Notes: generated by a model from the letters alone, not told the origin. Shown: positions 33,711 to 45,746, counted from the stretch's first letter. The stretch is DNA of 64,000 nt from Platerodrilus igneus (GCA_036346225.1 JARFIW010000884.1:2622501-2686500); one strand, 5' to 3'. Numbers and translations are program-made.

Positions 33711-35180
33711 TGCATGTTACGTTCATTTTTGGCAATAATTGGTTATTTTATTTACAGTAATTTTCAACTCAAATCCTTTGCTAATTAATTATCCGTTTAT
33801 CTAAATTCCATGTCCACGGTTAAATAATTTTCAACTAAAATCCACTTTGCTTCTGAAACAAAACTTTATTCGATAAATGAGATATCCTGTATATTTTACT
33901 TGGTAAATACTTCTGCTAATTAAGAATAAATTCTACTTCCCAGAATTCCCTAACGTAAAGTTTACGCTATACTCAGATAGTCGATAACGTGTTCCAAGTA
34001 TCCGATAATTGCTTCTTATGTTTTCCATCGGAAGAATTCGTCAAATTAAAGCTGCGTATTATCCCAATACAAACTGTGTTTTTCCAGGTTAATTCTGAAT
34101 AGAAATATTACTTTGAACTCTGGTCACTGACTGAACGAAATTGATTTTACTTATTTACAGAAGTAAACACTTCTTAAATTAAATTGTTTTTTAAATTCAT
34201 TTATGTATACTGTAAATAGTATTGGGCTAATTACATAAATAAAATAAATTTTATTTGCTTTCCAATCTACGCAACGGAGACACGTGTAGAAATGTTTGGT
34301 TGTTTCCATTTTTCGTTATGAAAATTTCGCGCACGCAATACGGCATAGTATGAATTTAGGGTTTTTAGAAAATTGTATTTTTCGTCAAAATTAAATTAAT
34401 TTTTACTGGTAATTGTTCTAGCTTCTTCCGGTGGCCTTAAAGCCACGATGAATGGTCGTCCCTTGCTGTAATGAGAGCCCAAGTGCGTTCTTTCTGGGTG
34501 TAGGCCCACCTACTCGTTGCCGTGGACCAGCTAGTGACTCAACCCCGACGTCAGCAAATTCGAGGGTGTGTTTTCTTTTGCCATCATTTACGATTGCAAC
34601 CATATCGGTTGGGATTTCCGGTTTAAGCTCATGAATTCCTAAATTTAATCCGTTTAGACGACAATTAGTGAATTAGTTTGAGATTTATTGACACTATATA
34701 AATGCATTACCATTTGCTTTAAATAACTAAGAGTGTACCACTTATTAAAGTGAAAATGATTTGAGGGCTTGCTGGCACGTTTGAAAATGTTGCCATTAGA
34801 TGTATATACTTAGTTTTAGATTTACCATGCTGATTTAGAGCTGTTGATTTTAGCAGGGTAATTTTGCTTAATTTCTTTTTTTGTTGAAACTCAATCTAGG
34901 AAGTAACCTAAAACCGGCAGCTCACCATTTATATAAAAAAAATGATTTGCTCTTTTGGTTAATATTTTTTTTAGATTTAGTGTGTAATTATTTATTGCGT
35001 GTACATATTGTGTTTAACTATAGGTTTCTTTTGTTGATATGTTGCGTTTTGAGTATGAATGAGCGTGTGTAATTTTCTTTCTTTATTTCAGGCCTCCCTT
35101 AATTTTTGTTGTAGGTATAATACCCCACCCACTCGCCGATTGAGCCCGGTCCATTTCTTTTTTTGGTTTTTTTTAGGCTA
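33711..35180. other. Stretch between the two piggyBac pieces
   Basis: Mostly AT-rich without a gene. A GC-richer island at 34430-34600 has opposite 60-codon frames (minus strand VESLAGPRQRVGGPTPRKNA) that I cannot assign. It is either an insertion into the piggyBac relic or sequence between two separate fragments. Confidence 0.3.
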
Positions 35181-35340
35181 CATCAATGCACATAGCACGC
35201 AAAAGGTGCCGAAACTGTTCTGAAAATAAAATCAGGAAAGATACAATATATTATTGTAAACAGTGCCCAGAAAACCCCGGTCTTTGTTTACGAGACTGTT
35301 TTATAAGTTACCATAAAAATAAATTTTGCTTTTTTTTTGT
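35181..35340 (+). pseudogene. piggyBac-type C-terminal zinc-finger domain
   Basis: The frame reads ARKRCRNCSENKIRKDTIYY, then CKQCPENPGLCLRDCFISYH and KNK. The C-x2-C ... C-x2-C ... LC..CF..YH layout is the Cys-rich domain ending many piggyBac transposases. In the family it directly follows HIPEKIPxTxGKxxPxRxC, which here ends 1.47 kb upstream, so the two parts are probably one broken element. A TTTTTTTTAG tract just upstream resembles a splice acceptor but no matching donor is seen. Confidence 0.6.
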
Positions 35341-35785
35341 ATTTTTATAGTGTTTTGCTAGTAACGTAACAAATTAATTGAATTTTTTATATTTTTATTC
35401 TTTTAGAAACATTATTAAGTGTTACATACCTTATAACGTTCACCTTTTTTATGTGTTGCGTTATATATGTTTTCTAAATAAATATTTGATTTGTTAATAT
35501 TCTCCTTTTCCAAAACAAGTTACAAAATTGCTAAAAAATCAATGACGTGCATTCGCGTCGAACAGCACATGGTTATAACTTGTTTCCTATATGCTGGTGA
35601 CGCAAATGTGTCTCAATATAATAAAATTATCAAAACTGTTTTCATGTGTTATAACTATCCAAATAATACACTCTTCAAACTAAAAAGCATATTATTTTTG
35701 CAAATAATAAGTCAGCTATGCAGTACAATACACACTCAAAAGCAACAGCAAACGTGTTAACTAATCAAATGTGCCCATCAACTTG
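35341..35785. other. No gene assigned
   Basis: An 89-codon plus-strand frame (35491-35760) has no recognisable motif and AT-driven composition. Confidence 0.25.
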
Positions 35786-37010
35786 AAAAATTAGTAAAAT
35801 ATGCCCAATTTATAAAACTGGTCAAAAATCAGACATTAGTAATTATAGACCAGTGGCATTACTACCAGTTCCATGTAAAATCTTTGAGATCAATACATAA
35901 ATATTTATTTGTACATGTTAAAGCTAAAATCTCAATATGAATTTTATCCTAATAGATCAATTTCTGCAAATTTAATCTCATTCGCACAAATCATTACAGA
36001 GTATGAATAAAAATTTGCAATTTGATGTAGTATATACAGATTTCAGTAAAGCGTTTGATAGAGTCTATCACGAATTATTGTTACAGAAATTAAATAAAAT
36101 TGGGTGTTCCGGAAATATGCTTGGATTTTTCTCATTTTACCTTAAAAACAGAAGACATTATGTAGTATAATATGTATAATGTGCCATCTGGAGTACCTCA
36201 GAGATCTAATTTAGGCCCTCTTCTATTCATTATTTTTATTTATGATTTGTCAGATGTTTTTAGATATTCAGAATGTACTCTTTGTGGATGATTTTAAATT
36301 AGGCAGGGAAATATCATCAATTTGCAACTGCGATTATCTATTAGAAGATCTAAACAGACTGAAAAAATGGTCACTTAAAAATAATTATCACTCAATGTTG
36401 ATAAGTGTGTAACTGTATCATATACCAGATCTAATACAATATTATTTGAATATAAAATCAGGTTCCAGGTAATTTCAAGACATGTGTTAAAAGATTTGGA
36501 TATTATTTTTTATACAAAATTAACATTCAGTGTACATAGAGACAATTGTATAAAAAGGCATTAGAAAATCTGGGGTTTATAATAAGAAATTGTCGCGATT
36601 TTACTTCACAAAATACATTACTTTATATAATCTATATGTGCGATGTCATCTTGAGTTGGCCACATGTCACCATATTATTTAATAATAATAATAATAAGGG
36701 TTCAAAATAAATTCCTGTGTTTCCTTTGCTATACAAAAAACGGTATATACCCAAACTTTCTTTCCTATGACCATCTATAAATCAATTCCATTTCATTACC
36801 CTTCAAAGCAGATGTAAATTGCCAACATGTTTTTATATCTACAAAGTATTTATTACATGGAAGCACAGATAATGTATTTACGCTACAAAAACCAAATTTT
36901 GTAAACCATTTCCTACCACTAGATCAAAATACACTTTTTATCTCAAAACACCTAAGACCAATCATGAAGAAATTCATCTATATACACGTGTTTAATTTGT
37001 AATGAAATGC
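35786..37010 (+). pseudogene. Jockey-type LINE reverse transcriptase relic
   Basis: The plus strand reads SDISNYRPVALLPVPCKIFE, then after a damaged stretch VYTDFSKAFDRVYHELLLQK, GFFSFYLKNRRHYVV, then VPSGVPQRSNLGPLLFIIFI and a catalytic box seen as LFVDDFKLG after a frameshift (about 36280). The C-terminal LINE region continues through FLCFLCYTKN to KFIYIHVFNL. There are at least six frameshifts or stops. The polymerase Asp pair is retained in the shifted frame. Beyond 37010 similarity fades into AT-rich 3' sequence. Confidence 0.75.
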
Positions 37011-37705
37011 TATAAATCTCAGGTGTAGATATTTATAACCTGAAATACTTTAATTTTAAATCAATTTTGCATGGGTATCTGGAAAGTATTACTTGAGAAA
37101 AATCAAAAGAATAGTTTGGAAATGACAAATTGTTTACGAATATGCAGACCTTTTATTGTTAGGAATTGGTTATAATTATATGATTATAGTATTACTTTGA
37201 TTTTTTGAATAGTTACTTATATGAGTACTTTATCTGATTACTTGCATAATATTATTCATTTATGGCTTAGGCATTTGTTAAACATTTAGGTATTTGTTTT
37301 TTGTTTGTTGAAAACATGTGTAGTGTGTGGTGTTAGTTCTGTATGTAATGGTTTTTAGAACTATAAAGGTGACAAATTTTTATAAGCATTATGGAATTAA
37401 ATTGTAAATAATTAGTAGTCAGTAGTGTGTGCTACTTTATATTTTACAATTTGGTTCTTTTTGCGACCCGTTCTTGGTTTTATAGCTGTTGGTTACTTTC
37501 TTAATATATACTAAAAGCATTCTTCACTTTAAGTTTGCTGCACAGTTGATGTGTAACCCCTGATCATCTCTCGTATTCTACTATGCAGGGGATAGTTTGC
37601 AGCGATTCAATGAAGTGACGAAAGTGGTAAAATTATTTGACACAAGCAACAGAAACATATGAATTTTACTTTGACATAACAAAAAACAACTGCTACAACT
37701 GTCAT
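37011..37705. other. LINE 3' region and intergenic sequence
   Basis: AT-rich, no gene. The right part is the region downstream of the polyA signal of the C7orf50-like gene. Confidence 0.4.
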
Positions 37706-37709
37706 CTCA

Positions 37710-37715
37710 TTTATT
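37710..37715 (-). terminator. Polyadenylation signal of the C7orf50-like gene
   Basis: On the minus strand AATAAA lies 205 bases after the stop codon, followed within 20-30 bases by T/G-rich sequence (CAGTTGTAGCAGTTGTTTTTTG). This is the first good hexamer in that direction. Confidence 0.5.
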
Positions 37716-37920
37716 CAGTATTCTAGCTTGCTAAGCATACATTATGAACAAATACATAAAATAAAATCCCAACAAGAACAAACAGGTTAAACATAAATTA
37801 GAATCGTTCAATAAACAAGGTTTTTCAATTAAATTTTTAATAAAGTACGTCATGAAACAAATACATAGATACAGTTGTTTACATACACCATATAAAAAAC
37901 TCCTACTATAAGTTTTAATG

Positions 37921-38694
37921 CTAATCTGCTGTGGTCATCCTGGCATTTCTAGGTTCAGCAGTTTGTAAATATTGTAGAATATCTCTAGCTCTTTTAGACA
38001 TAATACTTAGAGTTTCACAAGTATCACCTTTGGCTAGTTCATTGCCTTTCTCATACAGTTTGATAAATTTATCGGCTTCTTCAATAACTTTTTTCTTAAT
38101 ATTACCTTGCGAGTTTTCAAAATATTCTAGCAGTGTATTCCAAAGTCGATCTGGTATTTTCTCAGTGTCGAATATATTTTTATGTAACCATTTTTGTCGC
38201 AACTTTTCAAACTTCCAGTCATTACGATTGTGTTTCCAGTTCGATAAATAATTTAAGCATTTTTCTTGCATTTCATAATCTGCCTTAAGCTTCTTAGCCA
38301 TTATAAGTTGCTCCTGTTTTTTACGTTTCTGTGCACGCTTAGAATTACCCTTCTTAGTTTCAGGCTTTACTACGTCCAACTCTTCTTTCGTGTTCTCCAC
38401 AGATTCATCGCTTATATTGGCTTTAATTAATACTTTTGTTTCAGGAATATTGTCTATTACTTTTTCGGTTTTTCGTTCTTTGGATTCGGTGAGTATTTTG
38501 TTGTTAGAAGACCCGCGTGTTTTTAACTCGGTTAACTTCGACTTTTTGATAGGTGTATTTAAAACTTCATGTGATTCATTTTCATGCAATGTTTGTTCGG
38601 CAATATCTTTAGTTACAAATTCAGTCTCAAATGTAATTTTTTTCAATTTCATTTTGTGTTTACGTTTACGATCTTTAGTTTCAGGTGAGGACAT
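37921..38694 (-). CDS. C7orf50-like WKF-domain protein
   Basis: An uninterrupted 257-residue frame runs from ATG 38694 to TAA-strand stop at 37921. The N-terminal half is charged and Lys-rich (RKRKHKMKLKK, KKGNSKRAQKRKKQEQ), suggesting nuclear or nucleolar localisation. Residues about 146-207 form the WKF domain: YLSNWKHNRNDWKFEKLRQK then IFDTEKIPDRLWNTLLEYFE, matching the conserved W-K-F..RQ.WL..........P..F..LL.YL pattern of human C7orf50 and fungal relatives, which are linked to ribosome biogenesis by localisation studies. The sequence before the ATG ends ATTCGTGTTGTAG, a possible acceptor of a 5'-UTR intron. It is the clearest intact host gene in the window. Confidence 0.88.
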   Translation of the reverse strand: MSSPETKDRKRKHKMKLKKITFETEFVTKDIAEQTLHENESHEVLNTPIKKSKLTELKTRGSSNNKILTESKERKTEKVIDNIPETKVLIKANISDESVENTKEELDVVKPETKKGNSKRAQKRKKQEQLIMAKKLKADYEMQEKCLNYLSNWKHNRNDWKFEKLRQKWLHKNIFDTEKIPDRLWNTLLEYFENSQGNIKKKVIEEADKFIKLYEKGNELAKGDTCETLSIMSKRARDILQYLQTAEPRNARMTTAD

Positions 38695-38985
38695 CTACAA
38701 CACGAATAAATGCAGTTGGATCATAATCAGGGTGAGTATTGAAAATGGTACTGGAGTACGGCGTGAGCAATCAAATATTTTAAATAACGTAAATTATCTA
38801 CAGTATTATTTCCAGAAATTATGTACAACTTACCTTAAATTATACAAAACTAATATAAAAACTTAAATTAAAAAGTCTATAATACGCAAAACGTGAAACT
38901 ACGTTCTAGACTAAACGAACAAACTACGAACAATCGACAATCAAACGCTTTGTTTGAGAAGGGAGATATCTATTGGCTAGGATAC
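38695..38985 (-). promoter_or_regulatory. 5' flank / probable 5' UTR and promoter of the C7orf50-like gene
   Basis: The gene's upstream flank. The bases just before the ATG look like a splice acceptor (TGTTGTAG). No TATA box is obvious. A TIR transposon starts at about 38986, so the promoter is confined to roughly 290 bases or includes transposon sequence. Confidence 0.35.
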
Positions 38986-40471
38986 TTGGAGAACTGAGTG
39001 TCTCCAAGGAGGAACACATTACCTTGAATAAAATTGCACAAGGATCCTCAAGGTAAGGTGCGCATGTGCTAGATACCGGTAGCCGTTTTAAATGTGTAAA
39101 TAATGAATAGTCAGGCTAAAGCTAATGGCGATTAATAAAATACAATTATTATGTATTATTTCTCAATATATCGATCTAAAAGTTACATTTCACTATTAAG
39201 TAATACATTTATTCATTCAAGAACTTCAAAGACCTAAGAATAATGATGCCTTTATATTGATAATAATGTGATATAATGTTTTTCAATAAAAAGACCATAC
39301 GTAAATATTAATTTTACAAGTATCTTTACAATCCAAATTTAATAAGAAAAACTTTATTGACTACTCTGAATAGCTTCTTCTAGTTATATCTAATTTTTGT
39401 ATTAAATTAAAGTTTTCTGATAGCTACTGAAATTAAGTAGGTATTTATAGGTACTTAGGCAAATAATAAGGTAAATGTATTTGATTTTGAAGTTCACAAT
39501 TATGTATGTTTATAAGGGTAAGGTAAAGTTTTAAATAACTGCCTATTTATTAGAATTGACATTACAGTACAATACTAAAAAAAGAAACTCAGTGGCAACA
39601 CATATTCCAATGATGCATACAACCATGTATAAAATTTTATTACTATAATCTATTTGACACACTTGCTGCAAATTAAAAAATTTTAAACTAATGCATAAAC
39701 AAAGAGACGAAATATGATACATATAACGAAAGAAAGCTTACCTACAATTTGTAACCTTTTTTAATCAGTATGAACATACTGCCGAGAGCTTATCTTTTGG
39801 TTTTTCAGTTGCACAACACTATTTTGAACTCTTGGTATACATTTTTTTGTGTATGTAGTATTTTTTATACAATATACTAGATGTAATCATGTATCTCTGC
39901 TTTAGTAAGGAAGATGTGATATATATAACTCGGGGGATTTGTACTGCACTTTTTTTTATTTAAAACCAATAAGTGACTAAAATGTTTTTTAGCATAAGAA
40001 CAATTTAAACTGCTTAGCTACCATTAAAGCCACTTATAGCAAATTGCCTGAACTGTAACTGCTTTGAATACTAGGAAAGGTAGCCGAATAGTGTCAGAAT
40101 TGACTAAAGCCACCTTTAAAGCAATTGTTTGTCCTGGATAATTTTTACTTTGGTAATCATGTACACCAATAATTTCACAAATAATGAAATCTCTTCTCAG
40201 TAAGCGTATGAATTCTAGTGCATTTATTTCAATAATTACAAGAAAAATATTCCATCAACTTTTGTTTTCAATTAAATGCAATGCAATTGACTACAATTAT
40301 CCTGAAATAATTAATGTTTTTAAATTAACCGTCATTAGCTAAACCTAAAACTATTTATTTGCACTTTTAAATTAACCGTTAGCACTATCTTGCATATGCG
40401 CACATTATCTTGGATCTTTGCGCAATCTATTTCAAGATAATGCGTTCCTGCTTGGAGACACACTTTTGGAG
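38986..40471. mobile_element. Non-autonomous element with about 100-bp imperfect terminal inverted repeats
   Basis: The left end (38986-39090: TTGGAGAACTGAGTGTCTCC..GAGGAACACATTACCTTG) is matched by the reverse complement of the right end (40471-40385: CTCCAAAAGTGTGTCTCCAA..CAGGAACGCATTATCTTG) for about 100 bases, roughly three quarters identical, continuing into TGCGCAT(G/A)TGC. Each terminus contains a small hairpin (CTTGGAGA...TCTCCAAG on the left). The interior is AT-rich and non-coding with a direct repeat TTTAAATTAACCGT (about 40320 and 40368). No target duplication is evident, so the superfamily is not assigned. Confidence 0.7.
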
Positions 40472-40739
40472 AGAGATTTTATTAAAATATTTAGATGTCA
40501 AATAAGAAATTTTTTGGTGCGATATTTCAATTCTAGTGTTGTGAATAGTATTTAAATAATTAATTGTAGTTTTAAGATAGTTGGACATTTAGTGAAATGT
40601 GTAAAATTGTACTAAAAAAAAAAGAAAATGAATTACATTTCATATTATTCAACAATTTAACCCTTCTACTTTACAATTGCCGTCAATGACACGAAATAAA
40701 CCATAGATAGGCACAATTCTATAATAATTTTATGTTTCG

Positions 40740-40740
<1 letters not shown>

Positions 40741-40786
<46 letters not shown>

Positions 40787-40808
40787 ATATATATATATAT
40801 ATATATAT
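40741..40808. repeat. (TA)n microsatellite, one interruption
   Basis: TA repeat with one TATCTA interruption, ending at TTGCTATGATAAG. Confidence 0.95.
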
Positions 40809-41754
40809 TGCTATGATAAGAGGGTAGTTTAAGGGTAGATTAGGTCATAGGAGTCGTAGGATAGATATAAATAATTTTAACTTTAAGAATATCAAATAAT
40901 TCCATCAATTATAGGAGTAAATCGACTATTCTACAAAAAGTCAATTGCGAGGACACTGTATATAAAGGATATTTGATTAAATGCATGAGAAAGAAGCTCA
41001 TTTAGTAATAATCCCATACCATTTAATTAGAATAGTAATGTGTGCGTTGTATAATATGTTTAAGTATAATTTACGAGTAAAGAAAAGGTATTAGAAGCAA
41101 CTAATTACAGCAAATAAAATTATCGGAAAACATAGATAAATTGGCATTCCAAATATTTAATAATTACGTCGAAAATATCAACGCATCTATATGCAAACGC
41201 ATCTTAATACGTCACTAAATACGTGACTAGAAAGAATATATTTGTTCAGAAAACCAACATTCTGTAACAAACAAATAAACACCAGGTGGGTCAATAATAT
41301 AATAAGTCTTGGACTTTCAAACGACAAAACATTAAATACGTGACTGAATAAAAGCAATAATCGGAAACCCTAGCAAAGTGCAGTAATATACAAAACGCTT
41401 ACGTGATTGATGGAGCATTTCGTCGAAGAATTAAACCAGGGAATTTGGAAAATACCGAGTTCTGCCAGAGATAGGGCATAGCACAAGCGTTGATCAATAA
41501 ACACGCCAATAAAAACGATAGGTGGCAAGAGATTATAAATACAATAGGAAATGAATAAAGGAGTTCATATTCAACCAGGCACAAAAACTATGCTCAAATG
41601 CAGTAGAAAATTACATAATTAATTAGTGAAACAAAATTCAGAATAAGTAAAATTTGAAAGTGAGAATTTGTGTGACAAAAATAAGCCGATTTACAAATAG
41701 ACGTAAATTAAACAATTAATTAAATTTATTGTTAGTATTATCAAAATAGGGTTT

Positions 41755-41905
41755 CTTTTATTGGGACGGCTTTTGCTGATGCTATTTTTTTTATTGGGAC
41801 GGCTTTTGTTGAGGCGGCTTTTATTGGTACGGCTTTTGTTGATGCCATTTTAGTGGGACGGCATTTTGTTGATACCACTTTTGTTGAGACGGCTTTTGTT
41901 GAGTC
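41755..41905. repeat. Minisatellite with GGGACGGCTTTTGTTGA core
   Basis: Seven or eight degenerate units of 20-36 bases, each with (T/G)(G/A)GACGGC(A)TTTTGTTGA(T/G), for example near 41775, 41808, 41833, 41860 and 41890. No open frame spans it. Confidence 0.75.
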
Positions 41906-42563
41906 GATGTTCATGTCGAGATCTAAGCCTTAACACAAATCTAAAAATACGTCTGAAAGAGATAAAAAGGTACTCAAAGTTAATTCAAGGAAAAATACCA
42001 GAAATCAGAAGTGGATAATTCTGTCCAATAAATAGAGCGGACACAGCAAAGGATGCAGACCACAGACACTATCAGGGAACTCCAATAACCATTCCTGGTT
42101 AGCGATTTTTAAACATTTTATTTTTTAAGGACTGTTTCAAAGTTAATATTTGCTATACATCATGTATTTGTAAGAGTCATCAAAAAGATTATTTGAAAAA
42201 TATGAAAACAGGGAAAGCATCTTAGAACGTTCGAAGATACTTGAGAGTAATTAAAAGATATCTTTGCTGGCTTTCAGGAAAGCATGAATTTGGTAAATGT
42301 AAATATTCTATACAGGGGAACATTTTTGAGGTTACACAACATTGTACATATTATAAATTATTATATTGTGTGATTTTGAACTGCTTTATTTGAATCTATT
42401 TAAAGGGTAAAACAAAATTTATTAGGAAGTCGAGCATTCAGTGAGCTAGTCGTAGTAAACAAATAAAATATAACGTACAACATTGAAGCTTAAAGGAAAT
42501 AAAGTAAATATCATATCAAATAAAAATTCATATCAAATAAAAATATCACAGAAATAAAACTTG

Positions 42564-42668
42564 TACACCCAATTGTAGGGAATTTCATAGCAATAAAAAT
42601 AACGCCCAATCGTGGGACAAAATCACATCAATTAAATGATACGCCCAATCGTGGGGCGATGCACAGCA
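42564..42668 (+). repeat. Three tandem modules of primer-site-like motif plus CACAGCAAT
   Basis: Units start at about 42564, 42601 and 42640: ACACCCAATTGTAGGG, ACGCCCAATCGTGGGAC, ACGCCCAATCGTGGGGCGA, each followed by a CA(C)A(G/T)CAAT block. The third ends CACAGCA at the (TA)n junction. The GCCCAATCGTGGGGC core resembles the tRNA-Lys primer-binding site TGGCGCCCAACGTGGGGC. Confidence 0.65.
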
Positions 42669-44890
42669 ATATATATAGAGTAACGATAGCATTCTTGAAT
42701 ATACTTCGCTTTTCTCTTTCGAAATTCACAAACAGCCGAACTATGCGTGGACTGGTGATAGCCGAAAGATTAAAATGCAGTGGCGCCCTTCTTCACGAAG
42801 ACTCAATGAAAATCTATGTTCTGACACTCGTTTGTCACAAGTGTTTGGCTTTGTCTCTATGGGCAATATAATATATTTTAATTAATTCTGTAATTATCAA
42901 ACTGTTTATTATCGCGTATTGTATTATGTAAACTCCATATAGTTTTGATATAGTAACACTTGTAGTAAAGAAAATGGAAAGAAACGATAAAATAAATAAG
43001 GAAGAAAGCTCACGAAGTAGAATTTACAGAACAAAGAAGAAAATGATCATTGATGAGGATGTAAAGCAAAACAAAGACAAAAGATACACACCATAATGTA
43101 GAAAGAGTTGCTAATATTATCTATGTCATTCTGGAGAAAATTCCCTGAACTCGTGAGCGCGCAAACTTAAAAGGTCTTTGTGTTACTAACTTTACATCTT
43201 GTAGTTGATTGAATCTTGCTACATCCGTGTTGCCATCTAGGAGTGAGTTCGATAATCACTGACATTTATGGTCGCAAGGAAAAATCGCCTATCCAAACAA
43301 ACTTCTCTATCGCCATTAATGTTTATCGATGACGGAACAATCATGATTATGTTATGAAAGTCTAAGAACCTGATAATGAGATAAGACCGCATGTTGCATA
43401 TACAAACAATCAGGAAGCAAGCATTGTAGCAGTAATACTTTTATGTATATCTACGTTGTCAGCTCAATATTCCATTTTCTAATTCAAAGTTAATACCATT
43501 CATTAAATAAAATCCTTTAAAACAATTTGGCGTCAGAGAGTCTGCATTTTCGGTAGACGAGGCAACTTTATACGGGAAGGAAGATTGAAATTTTCAAAAG
43601 GGTGCACGTAAAGATATTATATACTGACGTAGGGAGGGAACCTTGTGGAAATTAGTTTGAAAGCAATTGAATTAAATTTATAAGATCGCACTTCGGGGGG
43701 GATTAATCACTTCAAATTCAAGCTTTGATCAAAATGCTAGCTGTACACTAGTGATATGAATCAGATTAAGTGTTGAAAAAATACATCTATGTGATGTAAA
43801 TTATTGGATTAGTGGTCGATATAAATTAACGATTAGTAATTAGTAAATTAATAGTGCTTCTATTGTTAATTAAAAGTGTATAGAGTAGTATGCAACCACC
43901 TATATTCCTAATTAACTGACTAATAAGAACGCAGCACGCAAACAAATAACATACAAGCATAAAACATCCCTCAATTAATAATGGATTCGTCCAACACCCC
44001 TCAAAAATAAATAATTCAGTCAGAATGTACAATGCAGACAAACCTCGATATAAAAGTAACTCCAACGAGCAACTCCTTTTCATTCTCTCTTTAAGAATGC
44101 CACCAAACTTCTTGAAGAGAACTTAAGAATAGTGCAAGATGGAAGTTACCGAGCTTCTCGTGTAATAAGGATTTTTCTTGAAATTATGTCGTTGTGACCA
44201 CCAAATTTACTAGCATAAAATGAAGTAAACCCTTACAAAACTACGGGCAGGATCCATTGCCAACAGAACAACCTCCTAGAGTACGTCATAAAACCGTTTG
44301 AATTTCTAGCGGCAAAGAAAGCCGTCCATACGGCAGAATTCACTCATCAGTTGCCTAGGTATTGAAGCTTATAAATACCGACTGCCAAGAGATGCCGCAT
44401 TGCATTCAGCGTAACCCGGATCCGGATGATTTACAACCATGGATATCTTCATCTACACGACACCAGACCCAACTCTACGTCGTGAAGCCGTAACATAGAA
44501 AGACGTTTCGCAACTTTACAAACTTAAGTACTCATTACCTTAGTTCTGGGACATTTGCAATTTAATTACACACACAAAAGCATTTGTAAATACTTCCTTT
44601 GTGAGTGTCAAGCCTATAATGTTAATGTATAACATGTTCAGAGCTATATTATTTTAATTTGTAAATAAATGTTATCTCTGTTACTACGAAGCATTAACAA
44701 GGTAACTCCGGACCATCAGAACACCACAGAGTACTAATTAAAAAGATAGCATTATCGCTTTAAGGAACTTAGAACTGTTAGTGATTAGCTAACAATAATT
44801 TCTTTAGAACATTAGAATTTCATTGTAGTTAAGAGTAAGAACACTTGCGTAATAAGTTAATAATAAAAACTGTTATTGCAAAAAAGGTTT
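42669..44890. other. Non-coding stretch, possible LTR fragment
   Basis: No gene seen. Near 43505 the sequence AATAAAATCCTTTAAAACA is followed by ATTTGGCGTCAGAGAG, which looks like an LTR polyA signal and end with an adjacent TGGCGTCAGAG primer site, but no partner LTR or coding part is visible. Frames of about 85 codons (44083-43826 minus) lack any motif. Confidence 0.3.
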
Positions 44891-44892
44891 GT

Positions 44893-44975
44893 TGTGCGCG
44901 CACGTACACACACATACACACGCACGCATTCGCGCACACACACGCGCGCGCACACACACACACACGCATATATAT
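44893..44975. repeat. (CA)/(CG) microsatellite
   Basis: Mixed alternating purine-pyrimidine tract of CACA and CGCG steps, interrupted several times, ending at ATATATAA. Potential Z-DNA former. Confidence 0.85.
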
Positions 44976-45121
44976 AAATTCAAGAAAAATCCCAATTATG
45001 TAGACATTTATATAAACGTATCTTTGAAAACGCTCGGTATATGGAGTATAAATGCATAGGGTCCGTGATTGAAAGAGTTTTCATTCTTCTTATATAAACT
45101 TAATGACGAAGAAATAGTGTT

Positions 45122-45171
45122 CATTGGTTGCGAAAGCCGAAGATACAGGTTCGAATCCTGTCTGGCACCTT
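45122..45171 (+). tRNA. tRNA 3'-half-like fragment
   Basis: GATACAGGTTCGAATCCTGTC forms a perfect 5-bp T arm (ACAGG/CCTGT) with the TTCGAAT loop, followed by TGGCACCT, which reads as an acceptor 3' strand. Upstream, GTTGCGAAAGCC could be a variable arm of a type II tRNA. The matching 5' acceptor strand (GGTGCCA) and the D arm are not found within 90 bases upstream, so it is not a functional tRNA gene. It may be a tRNA remnant, part of a SINE, or DNA transferred from an organelle or endosymbiont. Confidence 0.35.
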
Positions 45172-45704
45172 ATATTTTCCGTCTTTTAATTACAAGCTCG
45201 ACTCGAATGATCGTTTAGGTAATGAAAGTCTAAATTATGATTTCATTTATTAAATATATAATATTCTTGTCGTAGAACATAACTAATAAATAGAAATATC
45301 ATTTTTTAAGATTTTAAAACAATGTAATTTTATTTGACCGTGTAAATTATGCAAGTCGTTGTTCTTCCTTTTGTTGAACCCATAGTCATCCATCCATGTC
45401 CAAATCGTTCAAACTATTAAAATTTTTCAATTACATACCCTTGCATTCCAAATACATATACGCTTACATTCCAATTAAAAGTTTATCTTGCAGTAATTTG
45501 TTGTTTGCCGAAGATATGTTGACGCAACATTCAGAACTATGTCGTTCTAATAGTTAGAGGCTACTAATTAGTTCCATTTATTTCTACGCGTTAACTTATC
45601 TTCAAGAGTTATGGCTTCCAAATTCTAATTGTCATGATGTCGTTTATCTTTTCTATTCCATGCTATTACTGGATTGTTCTAAAAGTTTAATTAACGCGTT
45701 TCAA
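45172..45704. other. No gene seen
   Basis: AT-rich intervening sequence between the tRNA-like fragment and a (TA)n tract. Confidence 0.4.

Positions 45705-45744
<40 letters not shown>

Positions 45745-45746
<2 letters not shown>

Larger units (their letters stand above)
40809..42668. mobile_element. (TA)n-bounded element with inverted TGCTRTG termini
   Basis: The segment begins TGCTATGATAAGAGGG after (TA)n and ends GATGCACAGCA before ATATATAT, so its ends are inverted and TG/CA-like. The left end is the reverse complement of the CTTATCACAGCA end found at 32133 and 57330. Inside are a GACGGC minisatellite (41755-41905) and, at the right end, three 38-base modules with a primer-site-like motif (42564-42668). 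No coding region remains. Either one element or two LTR ends facing each other; non-autonomous in any case. Confidence 0.5.

Noticed and set aside
34418..34603. GC-richer 61-codon frames on both strands
   Set aside because: Opposite-strand pair in a small GC-rich island; no motif.
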